This document shows, in pieces, positions 8,685-16,534 of a stretch of 64,000 bases of DNA. Positions within the stretch are counted from its first letter, which is position 1. Every line of letters starts with the position of its first letter. A program made the translations under genes and the position numbers. Location: positions 26,318-90,317 of the forward strand of contig JACRIZ010000018.1 in NCBI GenBank assembly GCA_016235765.1. The letters are read 5' to 3'. A model generated the notes under the pieces. The model was given only the letters and a program-made list of their open reading frames with translations. It made no database searches and was not told the origin of the DNA. The DNA comes from Rhodocyclales bacterium (GTDB taxonomy: Bacteria; Pseudomonadota; Gammaproteobacteria; Burkholderiales; Rhodocyclaceae).

Positions 8685-10072
8685 GCGACCGGCTCCTCGC
8701 CGTCACCGAAAGCGTCTGCCCGGTGTGCCTGCGCACGGTAGCGGCCCAGCGCGTCGCGACGGGCGACGACGTCTACCTGCACAAGCGCTGTCCCGAGCAC
8801 GGCGCCTTCAAAACCATCGTCTGGCGCGGCCTGGAAACCTACTTCCAGTGGGGCGAGCGCGGCAGCCGCGCCGCGGCGCCGCCGGTGACGGAGACCCCGG
8901 TCGAGCGCGGCTGTCCGCACGACTGCGGCATCTGCCCCGAGCATCGCCAGCACAGTTGCTGCGTGCTGCTGGAGGTGACGCAGCGCTGCAACCTGCGCTG
9001 TCCGGTCTGCTTCGCGTCCGCCGAGCGCGAGGACAGCGACCCCGATATCGCGGAGATCGAAGCCTGGCTGCGCCTGCTGCAGCGCCACGGCAGCCCGGTG
9101 AACATCCAGCTCTCCGGCGGCGAACCGACCGTGCGCGACGACCTGCCAGAAATCGTCGCCCGTTGCCGCATGCTCGGCTTCGACTTCGTCCAGCTCAACA
9201 CCAATGGCCTGCGTCTGGCGAAGGAAGCCGGCTACGCGAAGCAACTGGCCGACGCCGGGCTCGATTGCGTGTTCCTGCAGTTCGACGGCGTCAGCGACGG
9301 CGTCTACCGGCGGATCCGCGGCGCCAACCTGCTGGCCGTCAAGAAGACGGCGATCATGCGCTGCGCCGATGCCGGCCTGGGCGTGGTGCTGGTGCCGACG
9401 CTGGTGCCCGGGGTCAATGTCGGCGAGATCGGCAACATCCTCGCCTTCGCGCTGGCGCGCGTGCCGGCCGTGCGCGCCGTGCACTTCCAGCCGGTCAGCT
9501 ACTTCGGGCGCTATCCGGCCGCGCCCGCCGACCGCGACCGCATCACGCTGCCCGAGGTGATGCGCGAACTGGAACGCCAGACCGACGGCATGGTCCAGGC
9601 AAGCGACTTCGCCCCTGGTTCGGCCGAGAATGCCTACTGTTCCTTCAGCGGCAAGTTCTTCGTCGGCGGCAACGGCCGGCTGCACGCCGCGGCCGCGCCG
9701 GGCGGCGGCTGCGGCGACTCCTCGTCCGGCTGCGGCTGCGGGCTGCCGGCCGCCGACGACGCCGCCCAGCGGGCGCGCCGCGTGGTCGCCGGCCAGTGGG
9801 CCGCCGAAGCCGCCGAGGCCGCCAGTCCCGATACGCCCGGCATCGGCATCGCCAGCTTCGAAGCCTTCCTCGCCAACCACCGCCACAGCTTCAGCATTTC
9901 CGGCATGGCCTTCCAGGATGCCTGGAACCTCGACCTGGAGCGCCTGCGCGAGTGCTTCATCCACGTCGTCTCGCCTGACCGGCGGGTCATTCCCTTCTGC
10001 GCCTACAACCTGACGTCGGCCAGCGGCGAGCCGCTGTACCGACGGCCCCATCATGAATGCGCCCTCGCCTGA
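8681..10072 (+). CDS. Radical SAM protein of the Mop-associated cassette (TrsS-like)
   Basis: A 463-residue radical SAM enzyme. The cluster ligands are C103, C107 and C110 (CNLRCPVC), followed by LSGGEPTVRDDL. The N-terminus has a CPVC pair, a KRCPEHG motif and CPHDCGICPEH, as in the tetraether-synthase/MJ0619-like branch of the superfamily. Near residue 345 lies a Cys-Gly-rich stretch, CGDSSSGCGCG. From memory, Desulfovibrio relatives are called TrsS and some are selenoproteins. Here only Cys codons are present. The ATG overlaps the previous stop. The substrate is unknown; position in a cofactor-maturation operon points to modification of a cofactor or small molecule. Confidence 0.8.
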   Translation: MSDRLLAVTESVCPVCLRTVAAQRVATGDDVYLHKRCPEHGAFKTIVWRGLETYFQWGERGSRAAAPPVTETPVERGCPHDCGICPEHRQHSCCVLLEVTQRCNLRCPVCFASAEREDSDPDIAEIEAWLRLLQRHGSPVNIQLSGGEPTVRDDLPEIVARCRMLGFDFVQLNTNGLRLAKEAGYAKQLADAGLDCVFLQFDGVSDGVYRRIRGANLLAVKKTAIMRCADAGLGVVLVPTLVPGVNVGEIGNILAFALARVPAVRAVHFQPVSYFGRYPAAPADRDRITLPEVMRELERQTDGMVQASDFAPGSAENAYCSFSGKFFVGGNGRLHAAAAPGGGCGDSSSGCGCGLPAADDAAQRARRVVAGQWAAEAAEAASPDTPGIGIASFEAFLANHRHSFSISGMAFQDAWNLDLERLRECFIHVVSPDRRVIPFCAYNLTSASGEPLYRRPHHECALA

Positions 10073-11390
10073 ACATCTCGCCGCCAACCCGCTCGACGCC
10101 GCTGCCGCCGCGCTGATCGGGGCGCCGGCCGGGCCATTGCGGCTCGCCGACCTGCGCCGCCACCAGTTCGAACGGCTGCGCGAAACCGTCGCCTGGGCGC
10201 AGCAGAAGAGTCCCTTCTACCGCCGCCTGCTGGCGGGCATCGACGCGCAATCGCTGCGTACGGCCGACGACCTGTGCCGGCTGCCCTTCACGACAGCGGA
10301 CGACCTGCGGCGCAACGACCCGCCGCTGGTCTGCGTCTCCCAGGACGAAGTCAGCCATGTGGTGACGCTGGAGACGTCAGGCACCCAGGGGCCGGCCAAG
10401 CGCCTCTACTTCCTGCCCGGGGACCAGGTCGCGACGCGCGACTTCTTCGTGCACGGCATGTCCGTGTTCACGCGGCCGGGCGATCGCGTCGCCATCCTGT
10501 TTCCCGGCGGCCGCGCCGGCAGCGTCGGCGACCTGCTGGCGCACGCGCTGCGCGGCTTCGGCGCCGAGCCGCTGGTGGCCGACTGGCCGCAGGATCCCGC
10601 CGCCACGGCCCGGGCGATGCGCGAGTTCCGGCCCGACGTGGTCGCCGGCGCGCCGGTCGCCGTGCTGGCCGTGGCCCGCCACGACGCCGCCGGCAAGCAC
10701 GAGCCGCTACGGGTGCGCAGCGCGCTGCTCTCGTCCGACCGCGCCGGCGCCAGCCTGCGTGCGGCCCTGACCGGCCTCTGGGGCTGCGAGGTCTACGACC
10801 ACTACGGCATGACCGAGATGGGCCTGGGCGGCGGCGTCGACTGCCCGGTGCACGCCGGCTACCACATGCGCGAGGCCGAACTGCTGTTCGAGGTGGTCGA
10901 TCCCGCGACCGGCGCGCCCGTGCCCGAAGGCGCCGTGGGCGAAGTCGTGGTCACGACGCTCACCCGGCGCGGCCTGCCGCTGATCCGCTACCGCACCGGC
11001 GATCTCTCCCGCATCGTGCCGGGCGCCTGCGCCTGCAACTCGCCGCTGCTGCGCCTCGATCGTATTGCCGGCCGCCTCGGCGCCGGCGTCGATCTCGGCA
11101 CGGGCGAACTGAGCATGGCGATGCTCGACGAGGCCTTGTTCGCCCTGCCGAAGGTGATCGACTTTGCCGCCACCTGCCGCCTGGGCAAGGCGCCCCGGCT
11201 GCATGTCGATATCGCCACGCTGCCGGGCGGCGGCAGACTGGACGCCCTGCGTACCGCATTGACCGGCATCCCGGTGCTGGCGCAGGCCATCGCGCGACGA
11301 CGCCTGCACCTCTCCATCGCCGTGGCCGCCGACGGCCGCCTGCGCACGCGCGTCGGCAAACGCCGAATCGCGGTGGATAATGCGGCATGA
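10053..11390 (+). CDS. PaaK-like AMP-dependent ligase (DVU_1553-like)
   Basis: A 445-residue member of the adenylate-forming family closest in layout to phenylacetate-CoA ligase (about 430 residues). It shows the ATP-loop TLETSGTQGPAKRLYF, the motif YDHYGMTEMGLG, and the hinge region IRYRTGDLSRI. Such enzymes activate a carboxylic acid as acyl-AMP and then usually form a CoA thioester. In this operon it could activate the acid made by the oxidoreductase, or a precursor modified by the radical SAM protein and methyltransferase. The start overlaps the radical SAM gene by 20 bases. Confidence 0.82.
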   Translation: MNAPSPEHLAANPLDAAAAALIGAPAGPLRLADLRRHQFERLRETVAWAQQKSPFYRRLLAGIDAQSLRTADDLCRLPFTTADDLRRNDPPLVCVSQDEVSHVVTLETSGTQGPAKRLYFLPGDQVATRDFFVHGMSVFTRPGDRVAILFPGGRAGSVGDLLAHALRGFGAEPLVADWPQDPAATARAMREFRPDVVAGAPVAVLAVARHDAAGKHEPLRVRSALLSSDRAGASLRAALTGLWGCEVYDHYGMTEMGLGGGVDCPVHAGYHMREAELLFEVVDPATGAPVPEGAVGEVVVTTLTRRGLPLIRYRTGDLSRIVPGACACNSPLLRLDRIAGRLGAGVDLGTGELSMAMLDEALFALPKVIDFAATCRLGKAPRLHVDIATLPGGGRLDALRTALTGIPVLAQAIARRRLHLSIAVAADGRLRTRVGKRRIAVDNAA

Positions 11391-11995
11391 CCACGATCTA
11401 CCTGCTGCGCCACGGCACCCTGGCCGGCGACAGCCGCGACCGTTTCATCGGCCAGACCGACCTGCCGCTCGCGCCTGATGGCATCGCGCAGGCCAAAGCG
11501 ATGGCCGGGGCTTTGCGCGGCAAGGGCATAGCCGCGATCCACTGCAGCGACCTCACGCGCAGCCGCGACACGGCCGCCGTCATCGGCGATGCGCTGGGCC
11601 TGCCCGTCACCGCCCACGCCGGCCTGCGCGAGGTGTCGCTGGGCGAATGGGAAGGCCTGCTCCGGCAAGAGGTGGCGACGCGACGCGCCGACGAATTCAC
11701 CGCCCGCGGCCGCGAGATGGACAGCTACCGCCCGCCCGGCGGCGAGAGCTTCGCCGACTGCCTGGCCCGCGCCTGGCCGGTCTGGAAGGCCATCACCGGC
11801 ACCGATACCGAAGCCGTCGCCGTCGTCGCCCACGCCGGCGTCAACCGCCTCCTGCTCTGCCGCATGCTCGGCATGCCCGTGCAGAACATGTTCCGCCTCG
11901 GCCAGGACTACGGCTGCGTAAACATCCTCGAACTCGATCGCAAAGGCATCCGCGTCCGGCTGATCAACGGCCGCAGCGCCAACTTGAACGACTGA
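11387..11995 (+). CDS. Histidine phosphatase family protein
   Basis: A 202-residue member of the phosphoglycerate mutase-like histidine phosphatases. The phosphoacceptor motif is LLRHGTLAGD (His9), with an acidic LGEWEGL motif and a second catalytic histidine in VVAHAGVNRL. Family members include alpha-ribazole phosphatase (CobC) and broad phosphatases. This one is named only at family level. The ATG overlaps the ligase stop. It closes the Mop operon and may remove a phosphate from an intermediate made by the upstream genes. Confidence 0.85.
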   Translation: MTTIYLLRHGTLAGDSRDRFIGQTDLPLAPDGIAQAKAMAGALRGKGIAAIHCSDLTRSRDTAAVIGDALGLPVTAHAGLREVSLGEWEGLLRQEVATRRADEFTARGREMDSYRPPGGESFADCLARAWPVWKAITGTDTEAVAVVAHAGVNRLLLCRMLGMPVQNMFRLGQDYGCVNILELDRKGIRVRLINGRSANLND

Positions 11996-11996
11996 T

Positions 11997-12021
11997 AGAG
12001 TCAGTCGTGGTGCAACGCCAC
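11997..12021 (+). repeat. Dispersed element copy b (intergenic, tail-to-tail genes)
   Basis: GTCAGTC, 8 bases (GTGGTGCA), ACGCC, in the 33-base gap between the phosphatase gene and the convergent histidine kinase gene. GTGGTG and CGCCAC can pair around CAA, so this copy could act as a weak bidirectional terminator. Confidence 0.6.
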
Positions 12022-12028
12022 CCGGTCA

Positions 12029-13105
12029 CTATCCGCCGCGCTTGACCGGCAGCCGGATGGTGAACGTAGTGCCCTTGCCCGGCGCGGTGTCGACGTCGAT
12101 GCGGCCGCCATGCTTTTCGATGATGCCGTAGGCGACCGACAGGCCGAGTCCGGTGCCCTTGCCCACCGGCTTGGTGGTAAAGAAGGGATCGAAGATGCGG
12201 TCGCGCACTTCGGGCGGCATGCCGGTGCCGGTGTCGGCGACGGAAATGCTGACGTGGTCGCCGTCGCAGGCGGTGAGCAGGGTGATGGTGCCGCGCTCGG
12301 GGATCGCCTGGGCGGCGTTGACCAGCAGGTTCAGGAACACCTGGTTGAGCTGGAAGGGCAGGCACTCGACCGGCGGCAACTGGCCGAATTCGCGCACCAC
12401 TTCGGCCTTGAACTTGATCTCGTTCCAGACCACGTTGAGCGTGCTGTCGATGCAGGTATGCAGGTCGACGCTCTTCCATTCCGAATCGCCGGGCCGCGAG
12501 AAGTCGCGCAGGTCCTGGACGATGCGCCGGACGCGGGCGGTGCCGTCCATCGACTCGGCGATCAGCGACGTCATGTCCTCGCGCACGAAGTCCAGGTCGG
12601 CAGTCTGCTTGGCCGTCGCCAAGCGCTGCACGGTTTCCGCGGGCAGCTTGCTCTCGGCCTGGACGTACTCGTCCAGCAGTTCGAAGAGTTGGGCCGTGTA
12701 GTTCTTCAGCGTGCCGAGGTTGGAATTGACGAAGCCGATCGGGTTGTTGATCTCGTGGGCGACGCCGGCGGCCAATTGGCCGATCGAGGCCAGCTTTTCC
12801 GATTGCAGCAACTGGTTGTGCGCCTCTTCCAGTTTCTTGATCAGGATGCGCTGCTCCTCGCGTTCGCGCGTCAGGTCGCGGTTGATCCGCTCGTTGTCGC
12901 GCAACGCGGATTCCAGTTCCTCGGTTCGGCGCCGGACCTGGCTCTCCAGCATCACGGCATCCTGGAACAAGCCGAAATTGCTGACCTTGGTGCTTACCTC
13001 GCGCTCGGCCCGGTTCATGAGGGCGGCAACGACCTTGTTCAGGCGTGCAACTTCCTTCCTCAGCGTGGACTCGTCGCCGGACTGGGTCTGCTCAGGCATC
13101 GGCAA
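12029..13105 (-). CDS. Sensor histidine kinase (cytosolic, coiled-coil input)
   Basis: A 358-residue two-component kinase without membrane segments. Residues 10-105 are a predicted coiled coil rich in Glu, Arg and Leu. The H-box is [18 protein letters not shown] with phosphoacceptor H117. The ATPase domain follows with [14 protein letters not shown] (N box), ADTGTGMP (G1), and [20 protein letters not shown] (G2). It overlaps the upstream FIST gene by 14 bases, so the FIST protein is the likely sensor partner. No response regulator is adjacent, so the target is unknown. Start at ATG 13105. Confidence 0.88.
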   Translation of the reverse strand: MPMPEQTQSGDESTLRKEVARLNKVVAALMNRAEREVSTKVSNFGLFQDAVMLESQVRRRTEELESALRDNERINRDLTREREEQRILIKKLEEAHNQLLQSEKLASIGQLAAGVAHEINNPIGFVNSNLGTLKNYTAQLFELLDEYVQAESKLPAETVQRLATAKQTADLDFVREDMTSLIAESMDGTARVRRIVQDLRDFSRPGDSEWKSVDLHTCIDSTLNVVWNEIKFKAEVVREFGQLPPVECLPFQLNQVFLNLLVNAAQAIPERGTITLLTACDGDHVSISVADTGTGMPPEVRDRIFDPFFTTKPVGKGTGLGLSVAYGIIEKHGGRIDVDTAPGKGTTFTIRLPVKRGG

Positions 13106-14240
13106 GCTCTCCGCTGCCGAAGGCGATGCCGGTCAGCGTCTGATTGACGTGCACGCCGGAAAACTGTTCGCCGTAGGTGCTGAAGCCGACGGCCTTGTAG
13201 CGGCGGAACAGGTCGCCGATCGCCTGCTTGCTGCCGTCCCGGGTCGCCTCGAGGTTGCGCAGGATGCAGTCGCAGACCAGCATGCCCTGCACGCCGCCCA
13301 GATCGCTGTTCAACTCGGCAAGGTTCGCTTCCAGCTTGCCCAGCAGGTCGGCGCCATGCGCCACGCGCAACACCACGCCGTCGTCGATGGCGCAATAGAA
13401 AGTGAGGCTGCCGTCGGGATTGGCATGCTGGATCGAACGCACGAAATCCGTGCCGTCGATCATGACGACCACCGGACAGGCCGCGAAGTGGTCCGGCGTC
13501 AGGCAGTCGGAGCCCACGCCGACCACCCGGGCGTATTCCTCGACCGCCGGCAGGCCGTTGATCTCCTTGACGACGCGCCGCGCGGCATCGACCTCGGTCA
13601 CCACCATCCGTTCGCCGTCGGATACGAAGTGCTGCGTCTTGATGACGCGGAATGGGTAGCGGGTGCTGAGCAGCAGCAGCACCGCACTGTCGGTGCGGAA
13701 AGCGCCGTCCTGGAACACCCAGGTACGCTCGAACTTCAGGTCGTCGCCGGCGGAGCCGCCGATCATGCGGATGCCGCCGAGCCCGTCCTGCAAGGCGTGG
13801 GTCACCGGCTCCTCGCGCAGCGACAAGCCGTCGATCAGGAGCAGGCCGAAGGTGTTGCGGGCGCTCGCGCCGGGCGCCGACGCCTCCAGACCGCGCAGCA
13901 GGTCCTGGGCAAACGCCCGCCCCCCGGCAATCTCGAACGACTGGAGGTTTTCGATCCGCCCCGCGACCGCACTGCAGGCGCCGGCCGGGAAACTCATGCC
14001 GGAGAGGCTCTGCCCGCGGTAGCCGGCCGGACCGATTTCGCCCGCGGTGGTGCAGCCGACCACCGTGACGCCGGCAAAGCGCCGGTTCATTTCCGCCGCC
14101 AGCACCGACAGGTCATAGCCGCTGGAGCAAAAGAACAGCACCAGCGCCATCTCCGGCTGGCGGACCTGGCTTTCGAACTCGGCGACTGCGGCTATCGCAT
14201 CGGCCGCGCACGAGTGGCCGGCAAGAATCTTCCCGTTCAT
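13092..14240 (-). CDS. FIST-domain sensory protein
   Basis: A 382-residue protein with FIST_N (residues 1-215, including VVGCTTAGEIGPAGYRG) and FIST_C (about 220-370, ending GFSTYGEQFSGVHVNQTLTG). FIST domains are small-ligand sensors, often found beside histidine kinases. It has no signal peptide or membrane span. The start ATG follows GGAGAG. The 96-base gap upstream, toward the MoaD-like gene, holds a palindrome CAAGCCCAGGCTTG at 14279-14292 and probably the promoter. Lying between the two aldehyde oxidoreductase systems, it may report a related small molecule (inference). Confidence 0.88.
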   Translation of the reverse strand: MNGKILAGHSCAADAIAAVAEFESQVRQPEMALVLFFCSSGYDLSVLAAEMNRRFAGVTVVGCTTAGEIGPAGYRGQSLSGMSFPAGACSAVAGRIENLQSFEIAGGRAFAQDLLRGLEASAPGASARNTFGLLLIDGLSLREEPVTHALQDGLGGIRMIGGSAGDDLKFERTWVFQDGAFRTDSAVLLLLSTRYPFRVIKTQHFVSDGERMVVTEVDAARRVVKEINGLPAVEEYARVVGVGSDCLTPDHFAACPVVVMIDGTDFVRSIQHANPDGSLTFYCAIDDGVVLRVAHGADLLGKLEANLAELNSDLGGVQGMLVCDCILRNLEATRDGSKQAIGDLFRRYKAVGFSTYGEQFSGVHVNQTLTGIAFGSGELADA

Positions 14241-14336
14241 GGCGCTCTCCTCACCTTGTGCGCGCTATCGTACAGGTACAAGCCCAGGCTTGCACTTGAG
14301 GCCGATCAATTTCGGCACAGGTTGACCGGTCGGACG

Positions 14337-14618
14337 TCAGCGGTTCTTGAAGCCGAGCAGGAAGCGGTGCGGTCCGGGCACCCCGGGCGGCACCAGGGCG
14401 ACGCGGTCGCCGGGATGGACGACGGCGATATCCGCCGCGTAGGCCTTGCGATTGACGAACATGACCTCGACCTTGTCCTGTGCGACGCCGAGTTGGTCGA
14501 GCAGTTGCGGACCGGTGAGTTCGCCGGGGATTTCCAGCGCACGCGGGTTCGGCCACTGCCGTTCGCGGAAGAAATCGGCCATGCCCATGTAGGCGTGCAG
14601 TTCGATCGGATTCGTCAT
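14337..14618 (-). CDS. MoaD/ThiS-like protein lacking the C-terminal Gly-Gly
   Basis: A 93-residue beta-grasp protein. VEVMFVNRKAYAADIAVVHPGDRVALVPPG is split across the typical MoaD/ThiS segments (MFVN..., HPGDRVALVPP). The chain continues to PGPHRFLLGFKNR instead of ending Gly-Gly, so it cannot act as a thiocarboxylate sulfur carrier unless processed. The ATG 14618 overlaps the region right after the Fe-S gene stop, with AAGGAGA upstream. Similar MoaD/ThiS-annotated proteins accompany HdrD-like proteins and AOR enzymes elsewhere (recalled). The role is unknown. Confidence 0.72.
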   Translation of the reverse strand: MTNPIELHAYMGMADFFRERQWPNPRALEIPGELTGPQLLDQLGVAQDKVEVMFVNRKAYAADIAVVHPGDRVALVPPGVPGPHRFLLGFKNR

Positions 14619-14619
14619 C

Positions 14620-16059
14620 TCATTTCTCCTTCGCGGCCTGATAGGCGGCATTCAGGATTTCGACCGGATGCGCCACGGGCTGCGGCAGCATCTGGTTGAA
14701 CTGTAACCGACAACTCAGGCAGTCGGTGAGCAGCTTTTCGGGCGCGGCCTTCTCCACCTTGCGCATCAGGCGGCGGCCGATGGCCACCGAGGTCGGATGG
14801 AACTTCTTCTTGAAGCCCATGATGCCGCCCAGACCGCAGCAATCGAGCGGTTCACCGACGCGGCCGGTGGTCGCACCGGGCAGCAGCGCCATCAGTTTCT
14901 GCCAGGGCTGGCCGATGTCCTGCTCGCGCTGGTGGCAGGGCGCAAAGTAGGCCATGCGTTCCGGCACGGCGCCGAAGCGGCGGTCGAGTTTTCCCTCGGC
15001 ATCCAGCCGCAGCAGGTATTCGCCGAGGTCGTAGGTGCGGCTGGCGATGCGCAGGCGCTGCATGCCGTCGAAGGCGCCGAAGTAGCCGCGGTCGCGCATC
15101 AGGCCGTTCCGGACGAAGCGCAGCATGGAAGGCTGGGTGGCGCGCTCGAACATCGGATCGCTGCGACCGTTGAAGGCGAACTCCTCGCGGCGCAGGCGCT
15201 CGCCCATGCGCACCAGATCGCCGCCTTCCGCGTGTGCCGCGCTTTCGACGCTGGCGCGGTACCCAGGTGAAGTCAGCGCATCGGCCGGCAGCACCGACTT
15301 GTAGAAGTAGCCGCAGGTCGGGCAGGAGCAGACGATGTCGTAGCCCGCGTCGATCACGCGCGTGAGTTCGTCGATGTTGAAGCCCGCGGTGCGGTGGGTG
15401 AAGTCGCGATCGCCTTCCAGCATGGTCGGCATGCCACAGCACTTCTGCGGCGGCACGTAGACGGCGATACCGTTCCTTTCCAGCACCTCGACCGTTGCTT
15501 GCGCCACCTGCGGGAAGAGATAGCGCGCCGTGCAACCGGTGAAGTAGGCGACCTTGGGGCCGTCGCCGACCGGTTCTTCGTGCAGGCCGCGCTTCCTGGC
15601 CCAGATATCGAAGGACTGGCGCGGGAAGACCGGCAGCTTGCGCTCGGGGTGGATGCCGATGACGCGCTTGATGCCGCGGCCGATGGGGCCGTCGGCGAGC
15701 AGTGCATTGGTGAGGCGCGGCGCCAGGCCGGCTAGTTTCGATTGCAGGCGCACGTCCTCGAGGACGCGGATCACCTTCGGCAGACCGTCGCGCGCGACAA
15801 AACCGTCCTTGGCCTGGCGCACCCAAGTACGGATCTCGACGCAGGGACAGATGCCGCAGAGGTTGCATAAATCGGTCAACTTCTCCATCTCGACGTTCGT
15901 GATGGCGCGGCCGCCGCGCTTCTCGCGATCGGACATGCGGAACAGGCGCCGGAAGAACAGGCAGGACGATTCCTTCAGGTAGTCGCGGCACCAATCGCAG
16001 TTGGCGCAGCGATCGACCGCCTGGCGGACGAAGCTTTCGGGCTTTGCTTGGGGGGACAT
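14620..16059 (-). CDS. HdrD/GlpC-like Fe-S and CCG-domain protein
   Basis: A 479-residue soluble electron-transfer protein. Two [4Fe-4S] sites lie at C18-C21-C24-C33 and C65-C68-C71-C73. Two CCG domains follow: FTGCTARYLFPQ..KCCGMP..CPTCGYFYK and FAPCHQREQ..DCCGLGG..CLSCRLQFN. Such domains occur in heterodisulfide reductase D, GlpC and LldE and pass electrons to quinones or disulfides. It is transcribed divergently from the ferredoxin/AOR pair with a 222-base shared control region. It probably carries electrons from AOR ferredoxin towards a membrane or NAD acceptor (inference). It is followed by the MoaD-like gene with a 1-base gap. Confidence 0.82.
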   Translation of the reverse strand: MSPQAKPESFVRQAVDRCANCDWCRDYLKESSCLFFRRLFRMSDREKRGGRAITNVEMEKLTDLCNLCGICPCVEIRTWVRQAKDGFVARDGLPKVIRVLEDVRLQSKLAGLAPRLTNALLADGPIGRGIKRVIGIHPERKLPVFPRQSFDIWARKRGLHEEPVGDGPKVAYFTGCTARYLFPQVAQATVEVLERNGIAVYVPPQKCCGMPTMLEGDRDFTHRTAGFNIDELTRVIDAGYDIVCSCPTCGYFYKSVLPADALTSPGYRASVESAAHAEGGDLVRMGERLRREEFAFNGRSDPMFERATQPSMLRFVRNGLMRDRGYFGAFDGMQRLRIASRTYDLGEYLLRLDAEGKLDRRFGAVPERMAYFAPCHQREQDIGQPWQKLMALLPGATTGRVGEPLDCCGLGGIMGFKKKFHPTSVAIGRRLMRKVEKAAPEKLLTDCLSCRLQFNQMLPQPVAHPVEILNAAYQAAKEK

Positions 16060-16281
16060 TGTTGGACTCTCTGTGGTTGTTTTGGCTGCATCGGGTGGGC
16101 GATTTCAGTATCGGCGCCACGCCATGGCCGAGCAAGAAAGCCGGGGCGATTGCCCGAAAGTTGTGTCAATCCGTGACAGGTCGATCACCCGGAGCCGGGT
16201 TTTCGTTGTTACCGCGACCCGCCATTTCCATACTGCGCTCACGTAGTCCCGAACATCTTTCAATTCATCCAGGAGTACATC
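16060..16281. promoter_or_regulatory. Divergent control region with TGTCA-N5-TGACA site (site C)
   Basis: This 222-base region separates the HdrD-like gene from the ferredoxin/AOR genes and has no convincing ORF. At 16164-16178 it holds TGTCAATCCGTGACA, the same half-sites and 5-base spacing as site B in front of xdhC. The site lies about 105 bases before the ferredoxin start. I looked for -24/-12 (GG-N10-GC) promoters on both strands and found none that is convincing. CAGGAG precedes the ferredoxin ATG. Confidence 0.5.
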
Positions 16282-16473
16282 ATGGCCTACAAGATTGTCC
16301 CCGAACTCTGCAACGGCTGCGCGGCGTGCGAATCGGAATGCCCGACCCGCGCCATCAGCCACGTCGAGAAGCTCTACACCATCGACCCGGAAAAGTGTGT
16401 GCAGTGCGAAGGCACTTACGACAGCCCGATGTGCGCGCAACTCTGCAACACCGACGCCTGCGTGCCGGCCTGA
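16282..16473 (+). CDS. 2[4Fe-4S] ferredoxin (YfhL/Alvin type) of the AOR operon
   Basis: A 63-residue ferredoxin. Cluster I ligands are C10, C13, C16 and C20 (CNGCAACESECP). The second site is C39-x2-C42-x8-C51-x3-C55, the spaced variant seen in YfhL and Allochromatium ferredoxins, with an extra C60 near the end. It lies 61 bases before the AOR gene and is the natural electron acceptor of that enzyme. In Aromatoleum-type AOR systems a ferredoxin-like subunit is part of the complex (recalled). Confidence 0.9.
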   Translation: MAYKIVPELCNGCAACESECPTRAISHVEKLYTIDPEKCVQCEGTYDSPMCAQLCNTDACVPA

Positions 16474-16534
16474 GTCGTTTCATCCCGGTCGGCGGTCGAG
16501 CGCCGGCCATCCAGTCATTCACTAGGAGAATGCA

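Noticed and set aside
9690..9750. Selenocysteine in the radical SAM protein
   Set aside because: No in-frame TGA is present; only Cys codons occur in the Cys-Gly-rich region, and no SECIS could be argued.
15271..15290. Additional dispersed-element copy (AAGTCAGC)
   Set aside because: The next bases do not keep the GTCAGYC heptamer or the CGCC at the fixed distance.
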